A stretch of DNA of 64,000 bases, taken from positions 1,142,022-1,206,021 of the forward strand of contig NC_026736.1 in assembly GCF_000210295.1 (NCBI RefSeq), in the 5' to 3' direction. Shown here piece after piece: positions 59,734 through 64,000 of this stretch; positions within the stretch are counted from its first letter, which is position 1, and the number at the start of each line of letters is the position of its first letter. This DNA comes from Trypanosoma brucei gambiense DAL972. Lineage: Eukaryota > Euglenozoa > Kinetoplastea > Trypanosomatida > Trypanosomatidae. The position numbers were made by a program, and so were the translations under genes. The notes beneath the pieces were generated by a model. That model searched no databases and was not told the DNA's origin. It saw only the letters and a program-made list of their open reading frames with translations.

Positions 59734-61665
59734 TAGGTTCACAGGTAGTGAAATCGATCTATCCCTCGTATCCTTCAGTGTGTTTGCGCACCTGATTCAA
59801 GAAAGGGAAGACAACAAATGAATACAAAAAAAAAAACACTCACTGCAGCGCTCATTATTGATATCAGGATTGCTGTTGTTGTGTGTGTGTGCGTGTGTGT
59901 TTGAGTTTGTTAGGTTTCAACTGTTTCGCAGAAATATCATGACCATCCCATTACCTCACTTCTTCTCTTTGGCTTTTTATTTTCCTCCCTTCCCATTCGT
60001 TGAAAATAACCGCCATCCCTATTCTTTTTTCTTTTTTTTTCCATTATGGTGCCACAACCCCCCTCCTCTTTTTTTCTCTCTACCATCCTCACGTACCTTT
60101 TTTACTCACCAAGACGCATAAACAAGAACGGTAAAAGTAAGGTATTCACACATACGTTCCCCCCTTCTCTGTTCCCTCCTTCCTCATACACGCTAAGAAG
60201 TTTCTTGTGATAAATGTTATCACAACTTCAAAAGCAGAGCAATCAAAGATAATTTTTTTAAAAAAAAATTAGGATAAAGCCAAAAGAGGTAAAAAAAAAA
60301 GTAATCACATCTCCAGGCTGTTCACGGTGGAAGCAGCCGAATCAACCACAACCACCATCCATATACATTTTTTTTTTTTACAGAAAAAAGAGGGGGAACT
60401 TGAAAATAGCAATAAACGTAGCGAAGTGAGACGAAATAAGAAAAAGGAAGAGTAACACGCAAAAAAGGCATTTAGAAAACAACAACAACAACAACAACGA
60501 AACAACAAAAAAGGGGAGGGGTGACCGGGTACAAACAGAAGCACATCACACATCAACACACATTTAAATATATAAACATTTTTCAGACCGCACGCAGAAA
60601 GTTGGATAAAAAGAAGAAAAGGCTACAGTGGCAAGAAAAAGTATGAAAATAATAAAGACGAAAATAGGGTGAGGGGGAGAAAACAATAATATAAACAATA
60701 ATAACAATAATTATGATGATGATTGGTGCCATTTTTCTTTTTCACTGCTTTTTTTTTTTTTTTTAGTTTTTATTGTCTTTTCCTTGATCTACTGCCTCAA
60801 AATGCGCAACAAAAATTAAACTCTATGGATTTTTTATATATAATTTTATTCTCCTTTCTCCTTACGGAAAAATGCATCACTTCATAAATGACAAATAGCA
60901 AAAAACAGAAATGCGAAAAAACAAAAAAAAACATGTCCAGCACATTCCCCTCCAAGTATTGCTTCTTTCTTTTTTTTTTTGTCCATCTGTTTGTATCCAG
61001 CATAATAATAGTAATAGTAGTAATAACAAAAATAATAATAACAAAACAATGAAGAAAATTTCTTTTTCACGCCCCGTTATTTTTGGTAAGCATTCACCTC
61101 TTTTTTTTTTTTTGGTCCTCCTGCACCCTTCATTCTTCATTTCTATCCCAAAATTTCTCAACATATAATTAGAAGCGGTCATTAAACTACCCATTCGCTC
61201 ATTCATTCATTAAGGAAAAGGAAAAAAAAAACAACATCAAAAATACCAAAAAGAGAAGGAGACGCACACCCGCGCAAACGGGTATATGAATATATAAATA
61301 TATATTTATATACGGAAGGTAAAACAAAAACGAAGAAAGAAAAAAAAAGAAAAAAAGAGAGATGAAGCGTTAGAAGGGGTTCAAGGAATAAAACAAGGTA
61401 GCAAAAAAGAAAAAAAAAGAAATCAAAACATATATTGGAAAAAAAAAACAAACAGAAAAGAAAACTTAGCCGTATCAATCAAGTAACGCCCCCTAAGTGC
61501 ACTTTGAAGAAAAAATTTCAGGAACATGGACAGGTACTTAGCTTTAAAGGAAGCAAAAAAAAAAAAAAAGGAAATATTGAAAGGTAAAATGCACATCACG
61601 ACTTGTGTTGGTTCATGCGGGTGGAGTGGAACCTTGCAAACCGCGATAGATTTTCTTTTTTGTTT

Positions 61666-63306
61666 TTAAATCCTGGCGGTATCGCAGAGAGTAACCCTCA
61701 CCTCGTTCCAGTGCCGGTCAAGACTCCTCCATGAATGCAGTACATTCAGGAATAGGTCAGGAGCTAAACTGGTCTTCCCCATCAGTTGTTTACAATCATT
61801 ATGAATGCTTCTGTTCTTTCCATCAAACGCAGTGACCACATTCCGCACGGCATCCATGATCTCGTCCCTTTGCTTTACATCTTCCACATTAGATAAGTCA
61901 TACGCTCCGCGTTGTTCCCTCAACTTCTCCACTTCTTCATGCTGAAGGTTGATACGGATCAAAAGCTCTTTGAGTGCTTGTCCATTCTCTGACGAACCTT
62001 TGCTCACTGGCGCCTCAGGCCGGAACCCTTTACAGTTTGCCATGCCGAAGCCACCACTTCTTGACGTGCAACCACTCTCAACGTTGGAGCTGTGGGACCG
62101 CTTCCTTGGAACCCGCGAATTATACAGTTCCGATGTTGTCCGCGCGGCATCCGGTTCTTCCGCAGAAACCGCAGCACTTGCCTTCCCGAATGTGCTGGTG
62201 TTGTTGTCATTGGCATCGGTAGCAGCGACAGAATTATCGTTTCCAGACGTAAGCTCACTTTCTATGGTGTAGGTGATATCTCTTTCCTGTGAGATGGTGG
62301 GGGGACTGCGTGCTTGCGGCTCTGGGAGTCCGGTAGACGATTGTGTCAAGGGAACATCTGCGCTGGTTTGTATTTTTGGGGGTGTCACTGCGTCTGACTC
62401 AGGTTTCTTTTCACACAGTGTAGAATTGAGGGAAAGGCGACGAGACGCCGCCACGGAACTGCTTGATGTTTCTGACAGCCGAATTCTCCGTGGGGGGAGG
62501 TCCAGTGAGAACTGCTCGTCAGCCCTTTTATCGCCACTATTTTTTTCCAAGAACATGTTCATAACAACTGCCAGTACATGCGCGGGGTGCTCTTCCGGAT
62601 AGTCAGGGCCACTTGGTAGTGGTAGCGGGTTATGCTCCAGAGCCGTTTCCCTCACGTGGCGTGTAATGTCCCCACGGCGAAGTAGCTTCCCGCAAAGAAG
62701 GGGGCAGAACAATTTCTTTTCTTGACACATCCTCTTATGCTGCACGGGGTCATCAGGATCGGTGAGGTATCTTCTGCACAGTGAACACTGTCGTGGTCCT
62801 GATGAGGGGGCTGGAGTTGACTCCACTCCCAGACAACCGGTCATCGCCACGGATGTGTTCCAATCATTTGTTTTTTGTGCATTGTCGTTTTCAATTAGCA
62901 GCGGTTGTGCCGCACAGTGCTCTTTCGGGGTATCCTTGACAATTAGACGTTTACACACAGTGCTTCCGTTGGTGGCAACGGCACTGAGTTCCGCCACACT
63001 CAGAGAGGGTGCGGCACATCCCTCTTTGGTAGCATACGAGGGTCGTTGATTCTGATATCCAATTGCCCCATTTGAAAGAGTTGTTACTTCGTTGGAATTA
63101 TCAGTCAGCAGACCTTGGGCTTGATTCACCATTGCTTGTCTTACACATACTGTAGTAAGCTGGCTGGCACTTAGCTGAACGGAGCGGCTTGACGACACGC
63201 CATAGCTTTGTTTGGAGGAAACACTAGACGAGTGCGTTTTGAGTGCTAATTCGTTTACACCACGCCGTTGGGGTTCACACTCCGAGAGGGTGTGTTGCAT
63301 GCTCAT
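61666..63306 (-). CDS. zinc-finger protein with TRAF-like Cys/His cluster, function unknown
   Basis: 546 residues from the ATG at 63306; a second ATG at 63300 is close by. Ser/Thr-rich disordered sequence surrounds one ordered block near residues 175-240: CSLCRRYLTDPDDPVQHKRMC, continued by FCPLLCGKLLRRGDITRHVRE. Its Cys and His spacing resembles TRAF-type zinc fingers. A helical C-terminus (about 445-546; LLIRINLQHEEVEKLREQRG, then RDEIMDAVRNVVTAF) may form a coiled coil. No RING or kinase motif was seen. The fold of the zinc block is an inference from spacing; partner and role are unknown. Confidence 0.82.
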   Translation of the reverse strand: MSMQHTLSECEPQRRGVNELALKTHSSSVSSKQSYGVSSSRSVQLSASQLTTVCVRQAMVNQAQGLLTDNSNEVTTLSNGAIGYQNQRPSYATKEGCAAPSLSVAELSAVATNGSTVCKRLIVKDTPKEHCAAQPLLIENDNAQKTNDWNTSVAMTGCLGVESTPAPSSGPRQCSLCRRYLTDPDDPVQHKRMCQEKKLFCPLLCGKLLRRGDITRHVRETALEHNPLPLPSGPDYPEEHPAHVLAVVMNMFLEKNSGDKRADEQFSLDLPPRRIRLSETSSSSVAASRRLSLNSTLCEKKPESDAVTPPKIQTSADVPLTQSSTGLPEPQARSPPTISQERDITYTIESELTSGNDNSVAATDANDNNTSTFGKASAAVSAEEPDAARTTSELYNSRVPRKRSHSSNVESGCTSRSGGFGMANCKGFRPEAPVSKGSSENGQALKELLIRINLQHEEVEKLREQRGAYDLSNVEDVKQRDEIMDAVRNVVTAFDGKNRSIHNDCKQLMGKTSLAPDLFLNVLHSWRSLDRHWNEVRVTLCDTARI

Positions 63307-63424
63307 TCAAAAAAAAAAAATTGCGACAATAATAACAACTATTATTATTACTACCACTACTAAAACCTCGTTGACACTGCTTTCGGCGCGGCTCGCCAAC
63401 TGACGAAATGCTCTTGTCCCAAGA

Positions 63425-63470
63425 CTGCGGTTATGCAGCGACCAAACAACAAAAAAGGAAAAAGAAAAAA
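63425..63470 (-). promoter_or_regulatory. predicted trans-splice acceptor of the zinc-finger gene
   Basis: Minus-strand TTTTTTTCTTTTTCCTTTTTT tract, then the first AGs at CCGCAG (AG 63425-63426). The 5' UTR would be about 118 bases. Confidence 0.6.
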
Positions 63471-63609
63471 ATGCTCTACTAATAACAAAGTAAGCCGCCG
63501 GTGTCTCTAATGGAAAAAGAAGGATGTGAGGACCATGGGAAAGGGAGAGCGAATAGGCTTCTACAGAGCAAATACAAAGGCAGTAATGATCACACCAACC
63601 CGATAAATG

Positions 63610-63655
<46 letters not shown>
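63610..63655. repeat. compound (CA)n-(TA)n microsatellite
   Basis: About 10 CA units, then about 12 TA units, uninterrupted. Confidence 0.95.
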
Positions 63656-64000
63656 ATCGCAAAACGGATGACCAACAGCACGTCAAAATGACACTTGATC
63701 ATTACCTCTTCCGAATCCGATTCCTGTGCGCACCGTCCAGCACCCGAACTAACGAAGACACCATTCATCTGCGTGTGTTCTTACAAGTGAATGGGGCCTT
63801 CGTTTGGAATTTCCGCATAAACGCGGCACATTTGGCGGTTTCTCACAAAAAACCACATCGTCCCCAAAATATCCCCGCTATCATGTTAACGGACAATCAA
63901 ATTAACTTTTCCACATTATCAACAATGGTGAAACAAAATCAAAGGAGTTCGACGGGGGGATACATGGTTCGTCCGGTACTCATTTCCTTCTTTGGGATTC

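Larger units (their letters stand above)
59451..61665. other. intergenic: zinc-ribbon 5' flank and 3' UTR of the zinc-finger gene
   Basis: 2.2 kb, very AT-rich, with a TA repeat (59709-59733), CAA runs (about 60478-60500) and many poly-A/T runs. ORFs of up to about 109 residues are repeat-derived. I see nothing else. Confidence 0.6.
63307..64000. other. intergenic: upstream flank at the right edge
   Basis: Holds the splice acceptor above and a compound CA/TA microsatellite (63610-63655). A 153-codon minus-strand frame here runs through the repeat and the acceptor and is not a gene. The end of a further minus-strand gene may lie just beyond the edge; I cannot identify one. Confidence 0.5.

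Noticed and set aside
60877..61206. 109-codon minus-strand frame with a Leu-rich stretch
   Set aside because: The Leu run comes from a trinucleotide repeat (TAATAG/TTATTA type); no other support.
63307..63768. 153-codon minus-strand frame upstream of the zinc-finger gene
   Set aside because: Reads through the CA/TA microsatellite (IYIYIYIYVCVCVCV) and the splice acceptor of the next gene.

Overview
This window looks like nuclear DNA of a kinetoplastid, most probably Trypanosoma brucei. Every convincing gene is intronless and on the minus strand. Almost every start codon has a pyrimidine tract plus AG a short way upstream on the minus strand, as expected for spliced-leader trans-splicing. The spaces between genes are long, AT-rich and full of TA, CA/TG and CT microsatellites. 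The gene order (AMPK alpha kinase, seven genes, UGGT, four genes, CDK-related kinase) fits my memory of the T. brucei chromosome 3 loci Tb927.3.4560 to about Tb927.3.4700. Those identifiers are recalled, not looked up.

Layout, from low to high coordinate (the reverse of transcription): a PPR protein with a PIN-like C-terminus, cut by the window edge (1-1798); SNF1/AMPK alpha kinase (4494-6389); GPI1/PIG-Q (7589-9778); a coiled-coil protein with acidic tail (10753-13335); a 4.65 kb gene-free stretch; a small disordered protein (17989-18906); an importin-7-like karyopherin (20422-23661); a 3101-residue parallel beta-helix protein (24174-33479); an NFX1/ZNFX1-type SF1 helicase (34042-38286); UGGT (39220-44214); a VIT/CCC1-like membrane protein (45911-46747); a possible 67-residue ORF (47191-47394); an ERG2/sigma-1-like protein (47879-48544); AIP1/WDR1 (49168-50958); a divergent CDK-related kinase, CRK10-like (52349-53635); Rab GDI (54651-55988); a DTW-domain protein (56624-58180); a mitochondrial triple zinc-ribbon protein (58263-59450); and a zinc-finger protein (61666-63306).

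The genes form one directional polycistronic unit with no strand switch in the window. They do not form a functional operon: their roles span energy signalling, GPI anchors, nuclear import, RNA, ER quality control, sterols, actin turnover, vesicle traffic and tRNA modification. Expression of each is presumably set after transcription through its own UTRs.

Several longest open frames begin at TTG or GTG. I moved these to the first in-frame ATG downstream of the predicted splice acceptor (importin, beta-helix protein, helicase, VIT-like, AIP1, CRK, GDI). I saw no convincing tRNA, rRNA, CRISPR array or intact mobile element. The most unusual objects are the giant beta-helix rod, the CRK whose T-loop threonine is glutamine, the VIT-like protein that keeps the cytosolic metal-binding signature but lacks the usual pore residues, and the PPR-PIN fusion.
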